Positions 1 to 6,878 of a DNA stretch of 12,910 bases are shown piece by piece. The DNA lies in assembly GCA_964570935.1 (NCBI GenBank), contig CAZMZP010000064.1, positions 1-12,910 on the forward strand, read 5' to 3'. Numbering within the stretch: the stretch's first letter is position 1; every line of letters begins with the position of its first letter. This DNA comes from JAFGJU01 sp964570935 (lineage in GTDB: Bacteria; Eisenbacteria; RBG-16-71-46; JAFGJU01). The notes below the pieces were generated by a model, which was given only the letters and a program-made list of their open reading frames with translations, had not been told where the DNA came from and ran no database searches. The position numbers and the translations under genes are program-made.

Positions 1-98
1 CCATGGCCCTCGGTGACTGGTTCCTTTGTTTGGCCATCCGATTCTCTTACCCGAGTCCCCTTGGAATCCCGCCTTTGTTCCAACCGGAAAAACCCTTC
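1..98. other. Region after infA, no firm gene
   Basis: Read on the minus strand, this stretch holds a 6-bp inverted repeat, TTGGAA/TTCCAA (61-83, 11-base loop), without a U-run. An ATG at 35-37 opens MAKQRNQSPRAM to the window edge, and another ATG lies at 2-4 after GAGGGCC. Neither matches the known start of L36, S13 or S11 clearly. The next gene may begin at either point or outside the window. Confidence 0.4.
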
Positions 99-317
99 TT
101 ACTTCGCCCGGTAAATAATCCGCCCCCGGTTGAGGTCGTAAGGGGAAAGTTCCACTGTCACCTTATCACCAGCTAATATTTTTATGAAATGCATGCGCAT
201 CTTGCCGGAGATGTGCGCCAGCACAATGTGCCCGTTCTCCAGTTCGACCCTGAACATCGCGTTAGGAAGGGGCTCTACCACGGTGCCTTCTACTTGTATT
301 CCCTCTTCCTTGGCCAC
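99..317 (-). CDS. infA: Translation initiation factor IF-1
   Basis: IF-1 is a one-domain OB-fold protein that blocks the 30S A site during initiation and aids IF-2 and IF-3. The 72-residue length is exact for the family. The product starts MAKEEGIQVEGTVVEPLPNA and has FRVELENGHIVLAHISGKMR and GDKVTVELSPYDLNRGRI, all highly conserved. The start codon is GTG at 315-317, supported by GGAGG 9 bases upstream (327-331) and by the family N-terminus. That binding site overlaps the end of map. In many bacteria rpmJ, rpsM and rpsK follow; no clear rpmJ is seen in the remaining 98 bases. Confidence 0.98.
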   Translation of the reverse strand: MAKEEGIQVEGTVVEPLPNAMFRVELENGHIVLAHISGKMRMHFIKILAGDKVTVELSPYDLNRGRIIYRAK

Positions 318-323
318 CTCGGA

Positions 324-1091
324 TTACCTCCTCAGAATGCCCGAACCAGCTTGAGTCAGCACCTGAGCCCGACCGTTCAACACGGCCACTGTGTGCTCAA
401 AGTGCGCCGAGAGAGACTTGTCCTTCGTGACGACGGTCCAGTTGTCCGAAAGCGTCTGCACCTCCCAGCCGCCGGCGTTGACCATCGGCTCGATCGCAAG
501 CACCATCCCTTCGATCAGGAGGGGACCGGTGCCCGGAGCGCCGAAATTGGGGATCTGCGGTTCCTCGTGCATCTGGGCGCCTATGCCGTGCCCGACCAGG
601 TCCCTCACAACGGAAAAATGAAAACTCTCCGCGCACTCCTGAATGGCGTGTGACACGTCGCCCAGAAAACCGCCGACCGCCGCCTTCTCGATGCCCTTCA
701 TGAGGGCCAGTTGTGTCACCTCCAAGAGAGTCTGCGCCTCCTCGGAGACCTCCCCGACCGGGAACGTGGCCGCTCCGTCTCCGAAATAGCCGCTCTTGAG
801 CACTCCGACGTCTATGCTGACTATGTCGCCTTCCGAAAGCCTTCTGGTCCCCGGAATCCCGTGCACCACTTCCTCGTTGACCGAGATGCACGTGTTGGCG
901 GGAAACCCCCTGTAACCCTTGAACGCCGGGATCCCGCCGCGCAACTTTATAAAGTCGTGCGCCCAGCGGTCCAGCTCCGCGGTGGATATCCCGGGCTCCA
1001 CGAGCTTCCCCAGCGCCTCCAGCGTCTCGGCCACCATCACGCAGCTCTCGCGGATCTTGTCTACTTCCTGTTTCGTCTTCAGCCTTATCAC
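324..1091 (-). CDS. map: Methionine aminopeptidase, type I
   Basis: This metalloenzyme removes the initiator methionine from new proteins. The 255-residue product has all catalytic and metal ligands: His77 (EEVVHGIPG), Asp94 and Asp105 (SIDVG and FGDGA), His168 (VGHGIG), Glu201 (AIEPM) and Glu232 (FEHTV), matching E. coli His79, Asp97, Asp108, His171, Glu204 and Glu235. The start is GTG at 1089-1091, giving MIRLKTKQEVDKI, in a GTGA overlap with the adk stop. A longer frame reaching 1304 would only add Arg/Gly-rich sequence that is the shadow of adk. No N-terminal zinc-finger extension is present. Six bases separate it from infA. Confidence 0.96.
   Translation of the reverse strand: MIRLKTKQEVDKIRESCVMVAETLEALGKLVEPGISTAELDRWAHDFIKLRGGIPAFKGYRGFPANTCISVNEEVVHGIPGTRRLSEGDIVSIDVGVLKSGYFGDGAATFPVGEVSEEAQTLLEVTQLALMKGIEKAAVGGFLGDVSHAIQECAESFHFSVVRDLVGHGIGAQMHEEPQIPNFGAPGTGPLLIEGMVLAIEPMVNAGGWEVQTLSDNWTVVTKDKSLSAHFEHTVAVLNGRAQVLTQAGSGILRR
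327..331 (-). promoter_or_regulatory. Ribosome binding site of infA with GTG start
   Basis: GGAGG lies 9 bases before GTG at 315-317 and runs directly into the map TAA stop codon. This places initiation of infA at the end of map and suggests coupling. Confidence 0.8.
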
Positions 1092-1759
1092 GCGCGTCTT
1101 TCCGAGTCCTTGCGCCTCTGCTCCAGGGCCGCCTGAATCCCGTCGAACACGTCGTCCGCGTCGCCCACGCCGTCCACGTCGATCAGCTTCGACTTCTTCC
1201 TGTAATAGTCCACCAGCGCCGACGTCTGGGCGTTGTACACCGCGATACGCTTCTTCACGGTCTCGACGTTGTCGTCCGGCCTGGTCACCACCGCGCTCCC
1301 GCACGCCGTGCAGCGCCCGTCACCGTCCGGGGGCCTGTGCTCCAGGTGGAACACCATCCCGCACGTGGGGCAGGTGCGCCTGAGCGCGAGTCTGGGTACA
1401 AGCACCTCCGTCGGTATGTTTATGTTTACGACGGCGTCGAGCTCCCAGCCTTGCTCGCGCAGGATCTCCTCTATGCCGACCGCCTGGGGCACCGTCCGGG
1501 GGAATCCGTCCAGAACGAAACCCTTACCGACGTCACTCTGCTTCAGGCGTTCTCTCACCAGGCCCACGGTGAGGTCGTCCGGGACGAGCGCGCCCGCTTC
1601 CAGGTACTTCGCGACCCGGGCGCCCAGTTCTGACTTCGCGGCGACGGCCTTCCTGAAGATGTCTCCGGTGGAGATCTGAGGTATCCCGAAGTGCCGTTCC
1701 AGCAGCTTCGCCTGTGTCCCCTTTCCGCTCCCCGGAGGGCCAAGGAGCACTATGCGCAT
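1088..1759 (-). CDS. adk: Adenylate kinase with zinc-binding lid
   Basis: Adk interconverts ATP plus AMP and two ADP in the cytoplasm. The 223-residue product starts MRIVLLGPPGSGKGTQAKLL, with the P-loop at 7-15. It has STGD (30-33), FVLDGFPRT (81-89) and the RPDDN segment (160-164). The lid carries CPTC (130-133) and CTAC (150-153), the four-cysteine zinc form of the long bacterial enzyme. ATG at 1757-1759 is preferred over an in-frame TTG just before it, because adenylate kinases start at this Met. It lies four bases after the secY stop; the likely site AGAAGG is inside secY. Its TGA overlaps the map start. Confidence 0.97.
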   Translation of the reverse strand: MRIVLLGPPGSGKGTQAKLLERHFGIPQISTGDIFRKAVAAKSELGARVAKYLEAGALVPDDLTVGLVRERLKQSDVGKGFVLDGFPRTVPQAVGIEEILREQGWELDAVVNINIPTEVLVPRLALRRTCPTCGMVFHLEHRPPDGDGRCTACGSAVVTRPDDNVETVKKRIAVYNAQTSALVDYYRKKSKLIDVDGVGDADDVFDGIQAALEQRRKDSERRA

Positions 1760-1763
1760 CAAA

Positions 1764-3077
1764 TTAGTAGAACCTTCTTCCCTTTATCTTTCCCTTCTTC
1801 ATGAACCCTTCATAGTGCCTCATCAGAAGGTGCGACTCTATCTGCTGAAGGGTGTCCAGAGCCACTCCCACCACGATCAGGATCGACGTGCCGCCGAAGT
1901 AGAACGGCGCGTGGAACCTGTTTATCAGCACGTCGGGCAGAATGGCCACCGCGGCCAGGAACATGGCGCCCGGGAAAGTGATTCGCATCAGGACCCTATC
2001 AATATACTCCGCCGTCTTCCTGCCCGCACGGATACCCGGCACGAACCCTCCGTATTTCTGTATGTTCTCCGCCAGGTCAGTCGGGTTGAGCACGATGGCG
2101 GTGTAGAAGTAGGTAAAGAAGATGATGATCAGACCGTACAGGATCGAATACGTCAGGCCTCCTGGCGAGAAGAGCATCGAGATCTTCTCCATCGTCACGT
2201 TCTCTCGCGCGAACGCCGCCAGCGTGCCGGGGAACATGATCAGGGACTGCGCGAATATGATCGGTATGACGCCGGCCGTGTTGACACGCAGCGGGATGTG
2301 GGTGTTCTGGCCGCCGTACATCTTCCGGCCCACCACTCGTTTGGCGTACTGGACCGGGATCTTCCGCATTCCCTGCGTCATGACGATCACACCGGCTATC
2401 ACCGCCACTATCAGGATGATCAGCCACGCCGCGTTGAGGATCTCGAGCGCGCCAAGCTGGATGGACCTGATCGTGGCCACGACGTCAGTCGGGAATCTGG
2501 CCACGATCCCGATGAATATGATGAGCGAGATGCCGTTGCCTATCCCCCTGTCCGTGATCTGCTCGCCGAGCCACATCACAAACACCGTTCCGCACGTGAG
2601 AGTCACCATCGTGAGCAGCCTGAAACCCAGCCCGGGGTTCGGAACGACCGGCCCGAGCTCGCTCCTCAGCGACTCGACGAAGAAGCTGACTCCGTACGCC
2701 TGGATGAGCCCCAGGAACACGGTCCCGTATCTCGTGTACTGCGTTATCTTCTTGCGCCCCTCTTCCCCCTCCTTCTGGAGCTTCTGGAAGTACGGAATCA
2801 CCGCGCCCAGAAGCTGGAGGATGATGGAGGCGTTGATGTACGGCATGATGCCCATCGCGAAGATCGTGCAGTTCTTGAGCGAGCCGCCCGAGAACATGTC
2901 GTAGAGCCCGAAAAGCGTGCTCTCCTTGCCCTGGAAGAACGCCGCGAGCGCCTGCCCGTTGACGCCCGGGGTGGGGACGTGCCCCCCGAGTCTGTACACG
3001 ACGAGGATGAGTATCGTGAAGAGTATCCTCTTCTTCAGCTCAGGTATTCTGAATATGCTCTGGAATTTGTCAAACAT
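1764..3077 (-). CDS. secY: Protein translocase subunit SecY
   Basis: SecY is the pore of the SecYEG channel in the inner membrane, through which proteins are exported or inserted. The 437-residue product is of normal length and has about ten hydrophobic helices, the first at about 18-38. A lateral-gate/plug region follows near 55-80 (LYDMFSGGSLKNCTIFAMG). Conserved parts include DRGIGNGISLIIF (176-188), the cytosolic loop GRKMYGGQNTHIPLRVNTAG (250-269) and YGGFVPGIRAGRKTAEYID (342-360), whose Arg350 matches the Arg357 of E. coli SecY needed for SecA-driven transport. It ends in a basic tail. It overlaps rplO by one base and is one codon-spacing from adk. Confidence 0.98.
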   Translation of the reverse strand: MFDKFQSIFRIPELKKRILFTILILVVYRLGGHVPTPGVNGQALAAFFQGKESTLFGLYDMFSGGSLKNCTIFAMGIMPYINASIILQLLGAVIPYFQKLQKEGEEGRKKITQYTRYGTVFLGLIQAYGVSFFVESLRSELGPVVPNPGLGFRLLTMVTLTCGTVFVMWLGEQITDRGIGNGISLIIFIGIVARFPTDVVATIRSIQLGALEILNAAWLIILIVAVIAGVIVMTQGMRKIPVQYAKRVVGRKMYGGQNTHIPLRVNTAGVIPIIFAQSLIMFPGTLAAFARENVTMEKISMLFSPGGLTYSILYGLIIIFFTYFYTAIVLNPTDLAENIQKYGGFVPGIRAGRKTAEYIDRVLMRITFPGAMFLAAVAILPDVLINRFHAPFYFGGTSILIVVGVALDTLQQIESHLLMRHYEGFMKKGKIKGRRFY

Positions 3078-3523
3078 CAGCTAACCAGCTCCACTGCTCC
3101 ACCGGCCTTCTCGAGTTTCTGTTTGGCCGTCTTGCTGACCGCGTGAACTCTGACCTTCAAGGGAACCGCCACCTCGCCCACGCCGAGCAATTTGACCGGC
3201 TTCCTGCGATTTCGCACCAGGCGCTTTTCGTAAAGAGCCTCCGGAGTGACCTCGACGGACGAGTCGAACTTCGACAGACTACTTAAGTTGACGACCTGGT
3301 ACTCCACGTGCCACTTGCCCACGAACCCGCGCTTGGGCAGACGTCTCTGGAGGGGCATCTGTCCGCCTTCGAACCAGGCGGGCACCTTGCCACCCGTGCG
3401 CGCCTTGAGCCCCTTGTGTCCCTTTGTCGACGTCCCGCCGTGACCCGACCCGTCCCCGCAACCCAGTCTCTTCCGCCTCTTGCGGGACCCGCGCGAAGGA
3501 CTGAGTTCTGTAAGCTTGCTCAT
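3077..3523 (-). CDS. rplO: 50S ribosomal protein L15
   Basis: L15 binds 23S rRNA and joins late in 50S assembly. The 148-residue product starts MSKLTELSPSRGSRKRRKRL. The glycine-rich, basic N-terminal arm has GCGDGSGHGGTSTKGHKG, then FEGGQMPLQRRLPKRGF, which is typical. The globular C-terminal part has LVRNRRKPVKLLGVGEV and ends with KTAKQKLEKAGGAVELV. Its ATG overlaps the rpmD stop (ATGA), and its TGA stop shares one base with the secY ATG (TGATG). These tight joints suggest that ribosomes pass directly from L30 to L15 to SecY. Confidence 0.97.
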   Translation of the reverse strand: MSKLTELSPSRGSRKRRKRLGCGDGSGHGGTSTKGHKGLKARTGGKVPAWFEGGQMPLQRRLPKRGFVGKWHVEYQVVNLSSLSKFDSSVEVTPEALYEKRLVRNRRKPVKLLGVGEVAVPLKVRVHAVSKTAKQKLEKAGGAVELVS

Positions 3524-3708
3524 TCTTGGATCTCCTCCACGCGGACGAGATGCCGCACCTTGTTGATCATTCCCCGAATCTGAGGAGTGTCGTTGTGCAC
3601 GACAGAGTGATAAACTTTCGTGATCCCCAGGGTCCGAACTGTCACGCCCTGGTTCTTCTGCCTTCTGGATGCGCTGCGAATCTGTGTGATCTTAAGCTTC
3701 TTTGTCAT
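3520..3708 (-). CDS. rpmD: 50S ribosomal protein L30
   Basis: L30 is a small 50S protein near domain II of 23S rRNA, present in many but not all bacteria. The product from ATG at 3706-3708 is 62 residues and starts MTKKLKITQIRSASRRQKNQ. It then has GVTVRTLGITKVYHSVVHND and TPQIRGMINKVRHLVRVEE, the typical L30 pattern. A longer frame reaching upstream to 3801 would only be rpsE sequence in another frame. It overlaps rpsE by 17 bases and its TGA stop overlaps the rplO ATG as ATGA. Confidence 0.96.
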   Translation of the reverse strand: MTKKLKITQIRSASRRQKNQGVTVRTLGITKVYHSVVHNDTPQIRGMINKVRHLVRVEEIQE

Positions 3709-4225
3709 CGCTTCTAGCCCCTGCAACACCGAAAAGCTCGGACACCGTCCTGCCCCGCCGACCGGCGATGTCGCGGGCCGTCCTGAGTTGTTGAAGCGCA
3801 CATACGGTGGCCTTGGCGAGGTTGTGCGGATTGCTCGAACCGAGGCATTTCGTAAGAACGTCGTGAATGCCGGCGGAATCGAGAATCGCCCTCACCACAC
3901 CGCCCGCCACAATCCCCGTCCCCGGGGACGCGGGCTTGAGTAGAACGCGGCAAGAACCGAAGTGCCCCAACACCGCGTGCGGAATCGTTCCCTTGAAAGA
4001 GGGCACGGCGAAGAAGGCCTTCTTGGCGGCCTCGCTGGCCTTCCGGATGGCGTCCGCCACCTCGTTGGCCTTGCCGAGGCCCACGCCCACGTTTCCGTTC
4101 TGGTCGCCCACCGCCACCAGCGCGTTGAAGCCGAATCGGCGACCTCCCTTGACCACCTTGGCGACGCGGTTCACGTGGATGACCTTTTCAAGAAGTTCAG
4201 CTCTTTCGGCTTCTCCGTTAGTCAA
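3692..4225 (-). CDS. rpsE: 30S ribosomal protein S5
   Basis: S5 helps form the mRNA entry channel and affects decoding accuracy. The 177-residue product has an N-terminal double-stranded RNA-binding-like domain (about 10-75) with VIHVNRVAKVVKGGRRFGFN and GVGLGKANEVADAIRKA, then the S5 C-terminal domain with LLKPASPGTGIVAGGVVRA and GSSNPHNLAKATVCAL. The start codon is TTG at 4223-4225, backed by AAAGGAG with a 6-base spacer. The family N-terminus is variable, so the start rests mostly on this site. Its end overlaps the rpmD start by 17 bases, so the two are likely translated in a coupled way. Confidence 0.97.
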   Translation of the reverse strand: MTNGEAERAELLEKVIHVNRVAKVVKGGRRFGFNALVAVGDQNGNVGVGLGKANEVADAIRKASEAAKKAFFAVPSFKGTIPHAVLGHFGSCRVLLKPASPGTGIVAGGVVRAILDSAGIHDVLTKCLGSSNPHNLAKATVCALQQLRTARDIAGRRGRTVSELFGVAGARSDDKEA

Positions 4226-4231
4226 GAATCT

Positions 4232-4238
4232 CTCCTTT
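4232..4238 (-). promoter_or_regulatory. Ribosome binding site deciding the TTG start of rpsE
   Basis: AAAGGAG lies 6 bases before TTG at 4223-4225. It is the only strong site in the short rplR-rpsE gap, and no in-frame ATG lies nearby. Confidence 0.8.
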
Positions 4239-4263
4239 CATCCCGAAAATCCCGCAACGGGCT

Positions 4264-4635
4264 TTAGAACTTGAGGCCCCCCTCCCTCGCGCCTTCCGCG
4301 AGGGCCTTTACTCTTCCGTGGTAGAGGTAACCGCCTCTGTCGAACGTCACTGCCTCGATTCCCAGCGCCTTTGCCCTCTGCGCCAGCAGAACGCCGACGG
4401 CCTTGCCGACATTGGCCTTCGACCGTTTCTCGCCGGACTCCCGTATCTCCTTCGAGAGGCTCGAAGCCGTGACCAGCGTCCGACCCGAACTGTCGTCGAT
4501 CACCTGCGCGGAGATGTGCTTCAGGCTTCTGAACACGCACAGCCTCGGCCGGTCGGGCGTGCCCGTCACCCTGGCTCTGACTCTGACGTGTCTTCTCTTC
4601 CTTCCCTGATCTCTCTTTGAAGTACGCGTTCTCAT
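4264..4635 (-). CDS. rplR: 50S ribosomal protein L18
   Basis: L18 binds 5S rRNA together with L5 in the central protuberance. The 123-residue product opens with a basic arm, MRTRTSKRDQGRKRRHVRVR, then GTPDRPRLCVFRSLKHISAQ, the conserved L18 block. Later it has ANVGKAVGVLLAQRAKALGI and FDRGGYLYHGRVKALAEGAR, which end in GLKF as usual. The ATG at 4633-4635 has an AGGA-type site close upstream. It lies 76 bases after rplF and 38 bases before rpsE. The coding sequence is ordinary for the family. Confidence 0.97.
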   Translation of the reverse strand: MRTRTSKRDQGRKRRHVRVRARVTGTPDRPRLCVFRSLKHISAQVIDDSSGRTLVTASSLSKEIRESGEKRSKANVGKAVGVLLAQRAKALGIEAVTFDRGGYLYHGRVKALAEGAREGGLKF

Positions 4636-4711
4636 TCCTGTTTCCTGCCTCGTTAAGCGACCGCGTCACTTTCCACATACGGCCGGATCATCGCTGCGGG
4701 GCGACTGCCCG

Positions 4712-5263
4712 TCATCCGGACGCCGACCCGACGGCGGCCTTACCGGCCTTCTTGCGCACGTATTCTCCCTCGTACCGGATTCCCTTGCCCTTGTAAGGCT
4801 CCGGTTTCCTGAAGGCCCTTATGGAATGCGCCACCTCTCCCACCAGGACCCTGTCTATGCCGCTCACGACTATCTTGGTCGGTGACTCGACCGCGAGCTG
4901 GATGCCGGCGGGCGCCGTGTACTCCACGGGCTTCGCGTACCCGAGGAACAGAATCAGCTTCTGGCCGTCCATCTGCGCCCTGTATCCGGTCCCCACGATC
5001 TCCAGCGCTCTGGTGAATCCCTGCGTAACGCCGGTCACCAGGTTGGAGAGCACCGAGCGGACCATGCCGTGGATTGCCTTCATGCGAAGGCTGTCCGAAT
5101 CCGGCGTGACCCTTACCTCGCCCCCGTCGATGGTGACCGCTATACCCACCGGGACCTTGAAGGAAAGCTCCCCCTTGGGACCCTTCACTCTGACCGTGTC
5201 CCCGGTCACCTCGACCGTGACGCCCGGGGGAATCGGCAGAGGTTTCTTGCCAACCCTTGACAT
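4712..5263 (-). CDS. rplF: 50S ribosomal protein L6
   Basis: L6 binds near the sarcin-ricin loop, where elongation factors dock. The 183-residue product starts MSRVGKKPLPIPPGVTVEV. It has the two related domains of L6: the first with VKGPKGELSFKVPVGI, the second with EIVGTGYRAQMDGQKLILFL and the conserved C-terminal EPYKGKGIRYEGEYVRKKAG. The ATG has GGGAGG about 10 bases upstream. It lies 45 bases after rpsH. The gap to rplR is 76 bases, longer than usual, and can form a weak branched fold that includes the last bases of rplF. Confidence 0.98.
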   Translation of the reverse strand: MSRVGKKPLPIPPGVTVEVTGDTVRVKGPKGELSFKVPVGIAVTIDGGEVRVTPDSDSLRMKAIHGMVRSVLSNLVTGVTQGFTRALEIVGTGYRAQMDGQKLILFLGYAKPVEYTAPAGIQLAVESPTKIVVSGIDRVLVGEVAHSIRAFRKPEPYKGKGIRYEGEYVRKKAGKAAVGSASG

Positions 5264-5308
5264 ACTGTTAAGACCTCCCGCAGCCTTCCTGCGTCTTCAA
5301 TTCGCCGC

Positions 5309-5707
5309 TCACCAAATGAAGCAGAGGACCTCTCCGCCCACTCCCTGAGCCCTGGCCTCTTTGTCGGTCATGACCCCGCGGGAAGTGGAGATCAGCGCGG
5401 TGCCCATGCCTCCGAGCACGCGCGGGATCTTTCCCCTGTCCACGTATATCCTCCTGCCGGGTGTGCTCACGCGCTCAATCGCCGCTATGACGCTCTTGTT
5501 CTGCGTGTCGTACTTGAGGTAAATCCTCAGCACTCCCTGCTTCCGGTCGTCGATGGTCTTGAAGTTGTTGACGAACTTCTCGTTCAAGAGCGCCTTGGCA
5601 ATCTCGATTTTCAGCTTGGACGACGGCACGTCGACTTTCTTGTGCCTGGCCTTGCATGCGTTCCTTATAGAGGTCAGCATGTCAGAGATGGGATCGGACA
5701 CCGACAT
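5309..5707 (-). CDS. rpsH: 30S ribosomal protein S8
   Basis: S8 binds 16S rRNA helix 21 early in 30S assembly; in E. coli it also represses the spc operon. The 132-residue product is of normal length and starts MSVSDPISDMLTSIRNACKA. It shows VDVPSSKLKIEIAKALLNE in the N-terminal domain and GGMGTALISTSRGVMTDKEA plus GGEVLCFIW at the end, the S8 signature region. The ATG has GGAGG 7 bases upstream. It follows rpsN by 29 bases and precedes rplF by 45 bases. Whether it represses this operon cannot be told from the sequence. Confidence 0.98.
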   Translation of the reverse strand: MSVSDPISDMLTSIRNACKARHKKVDVPSSKLKIEIAKALLNEKFVNNFKTIDDRKQGVLRIYLKYDTQNKSVIAAIERVSTPGRRIYVDRGKIPRVLGGMGTALISTSRGVMTDKEARAQGVGGEVLCFIW

Positions 5708-5736
5708 TTATTTTCCTCCACTCGATACCAACGCCG

Positions 5737-5922
5737 CTACCAACTCGACTTGACTACGCCTGGAATCTGACCCTGCAGGGCCAGCTCCCTGAAACAGATA
5801 CGGCAGAGACCGAACTGCCGGAGATAGCCGCGCGGCCTGCCGCAGCGTCTGCACCGGTTGTACTTACGGACGTTGAACTTAGGTTCTCTCTTCCATTTCT
5901 CGATCAGAGATTTCTTAGCCAC
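5737..5922 (-). CDS. rpsN: 30S ribosomal protein S14, short zinc-binding type
   Basis: S14 is in the 30S head, next to S3 and S10. This is the 61-residue type Z form. Its cysteines sit at 24, 27, 40 and 43 (CRRC and CRIC), which bind one zinc ion. The product starts MAKKSLIEKWKREPKFNV and ends IPGVVKSSW. The start codon is GTG at 5920-5922, with AGGAGG only 4 bases upstream; no ATG is near and the family start fits. It lies 35 bases after rplE and 29 bases before rpsH. In some genomes a second, zinc-free rpsN exists elsewhere; that cannot be judged here. Confidence 0.97.
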   Translation of the reverse strand: MAKKSLIEKWKREPKFNVRKYNRCRRCGRPRGYLRQFGLCRICFRELALQGQIPGVVKSSW

Positions 5923-5926
5923 TTAA

Positions 5927-5932
5927 CCTCCT
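5927..5932 (-). promoter_or_regulatory. Ribosome binding site of rpsN with GTG start
   Basis: AGGAGG lies 4 bases before GTG at 5920-5922. This is close to the lower limit of normal spacing and repeats the arrangement at rpsJ. Confidence 0.8.
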
Positions 5933-5957
5933 AAGCAGGCTCAATCACGGCCCGGTC

Positions 5958-6521
5958 TCACGGCTTCGCCCGCGTGAACGGCATGTCCATCAACTTCAGG
6001 AGCTCGAACGCTTCCTCGTTGGTGCGGGCCGACGTCACGATGCTTATGTCCATTCCCCTGACCTTGAGCACCTTGTCGTAGTTGATCTCGGGGAAGATTA
6101 TCTGCTCGAGTATTCCCATGGTGTAATTGCCCCGCCCGTCGAACGACTTGGCGGGCAGACCCCTGAAGTCCCTGATTCGCGGGACCGCCACGTTGACGAG
6201 CCTGTCGTAGAACTCATACATACGGGCCCCTCTGAGAGTCACGCAGCATCCCACCGGCACGCCGGCGCGCAGCTTGAAGTTCGCGATGGACTTCTTCGCC
6301 CGCCTGACGGACGGCTTCTGGCCCGTGATCGCGGTCATGTCGGCCACCGCGGCGTCCATCAGCTTTATGTCGGTGAGGGAGTCTCCGACTCCCATGTTCA
6401 CCACGATCTTGGACAGCTTCGGCACCTGCATCTTGTTCCGGTAGCCGAACTTCTGCATCAGGAGAGGGATCACCTCTTTTTCGTATTTCACTCTAAGCCT
6501 GGGAACGATTTTCTGAGCCAT
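5958..6521 (-). CDS. rplE: 50S ribosomal protein L5
   Basis: L5 binds 5S rRNA and contacts P-site tRNA in the central protuberance. The product from ATG at 6519-6521 is 187 residues and starts MAQKIVPRLRVKYEKEV. It includes KLSKIVVNMGVGDSLTDIK, TGQKPSVRRAKKSIANFK, DGRGNYTMGILEQIIFPEI and RGMDISIVTSARTNEEA, all classic L5 blocks. A TTG two codons earlier is less likely, because GGAG lies 6 bases before the ATG. In E. coli S8 represses the spc operon at the rplX-rplE junction; I see no such hairpin in this 26-base gap. Confidence 0.97.
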   Translation of the reverse strand: MAQKIVPRLRVKYEKEVIPLLMQKFGYRNKMQVPKLSKIVVNMGVGDSLTDIKLMDAAVADMTAITGQKPSVRRAKKSIANFKLRAGVPVGCCVTLRGARMYEFYDRLVNVAVPRIRDFRGLPAKSFDGRGNYTMGILEQIIFPEINYDKVLKVRGMDISIVTSARTNEEAFELLKLMDMPFTRAKP

Positions 6522-6547
6522 TGTCAACTCCGGATTTTACTGAACAC

Positions 6548-6865
6548 TCACGGCCGCGGGATCATCTCGCCGCACCGTCTGCAAACGCGAGCCTTGGAGC
6601 CGTCCGTCAGCGTCTTGATACCCACCCGGACGCCGGTGTCGCACTTAGGGCACACAAGCATCACGTTGGACACGTGCAGCGACGCCTCCTTCTCGAGGAC
6701 TCCGCCCTGAATGCGCGTCCTGGTAGGCCGCGTGTGTCTCTTGACGAAGTTCACCTTCTCCACGATGATCCGGGACTTCTTGGGGAACACCTTGAGCACC
6801 TTTCCCGTCTTCCCCTTGTCGTTGCCCGCGACCACGAGCACTATGTCGTTCTTTCCGATTCTCAT
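6548..6865 (-). CDS. rplX: 50S ribosomal protein L24, four-cysteine form
   Basis: L24 starts 50S assembly and lies near the tunnel exit. The 105-residue product starts MRIGKNDIVLVVAGNDKGKT, with the KOW motif (about 6-32), and has VKRHTRPTRTRIQGGVLEKE in the middle. The C-terminal part carries CPKC at 72-75 and CRRC at 95-98, which would form a zinc site as in many bacterial L24 proteins. The ATG has ACGGAG with a 6-base spacer. It lies 13 bases after rplN and 26 bases before rplE. The four cysteines agree with the zinc forms of S14 and Adk in this window. Confidence 0.97.
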   Translation of the reverse strand: MRIGKNDIVLVVAGNDKGKTGKVLKVFPKKSRIIVEKVNFVKRHTRPTRTRIQGGVLEKEASLHVSNVMLVCPKCDTGVRVGIKTLTDGSKARVCRRCGEMIPRP

Positions 6866-6878
6866 TGTTGACTCCGTG

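Noticed and set aside
1092..1304. A 71-residue Arg/Gly-rich N-terminal extension of methionine aminopeptidase
   Set aside because: The stretch is the adk coding sequence in another frame. The family start fits GTG at 1091 in a GTGA overlap with adk.
1760..1762. In-frame TTG as an earlier start of adk (also 11661-11663 for rplD and 6525-6527 for rplE)
   Set aside because: Each is followed within two codons by an ATG that fits the family N-terminus. For rplD and rplE the binding site spacing also favours the ATG.
1752..3146. A 464-residue plus-strand open frame opposite secY
   Set aside because: It is antisense to a full, well-conserved SecY. Its product is rich in Arg, His, Glu and Asp with no known domain, as expected for a G+C-rich shadow.
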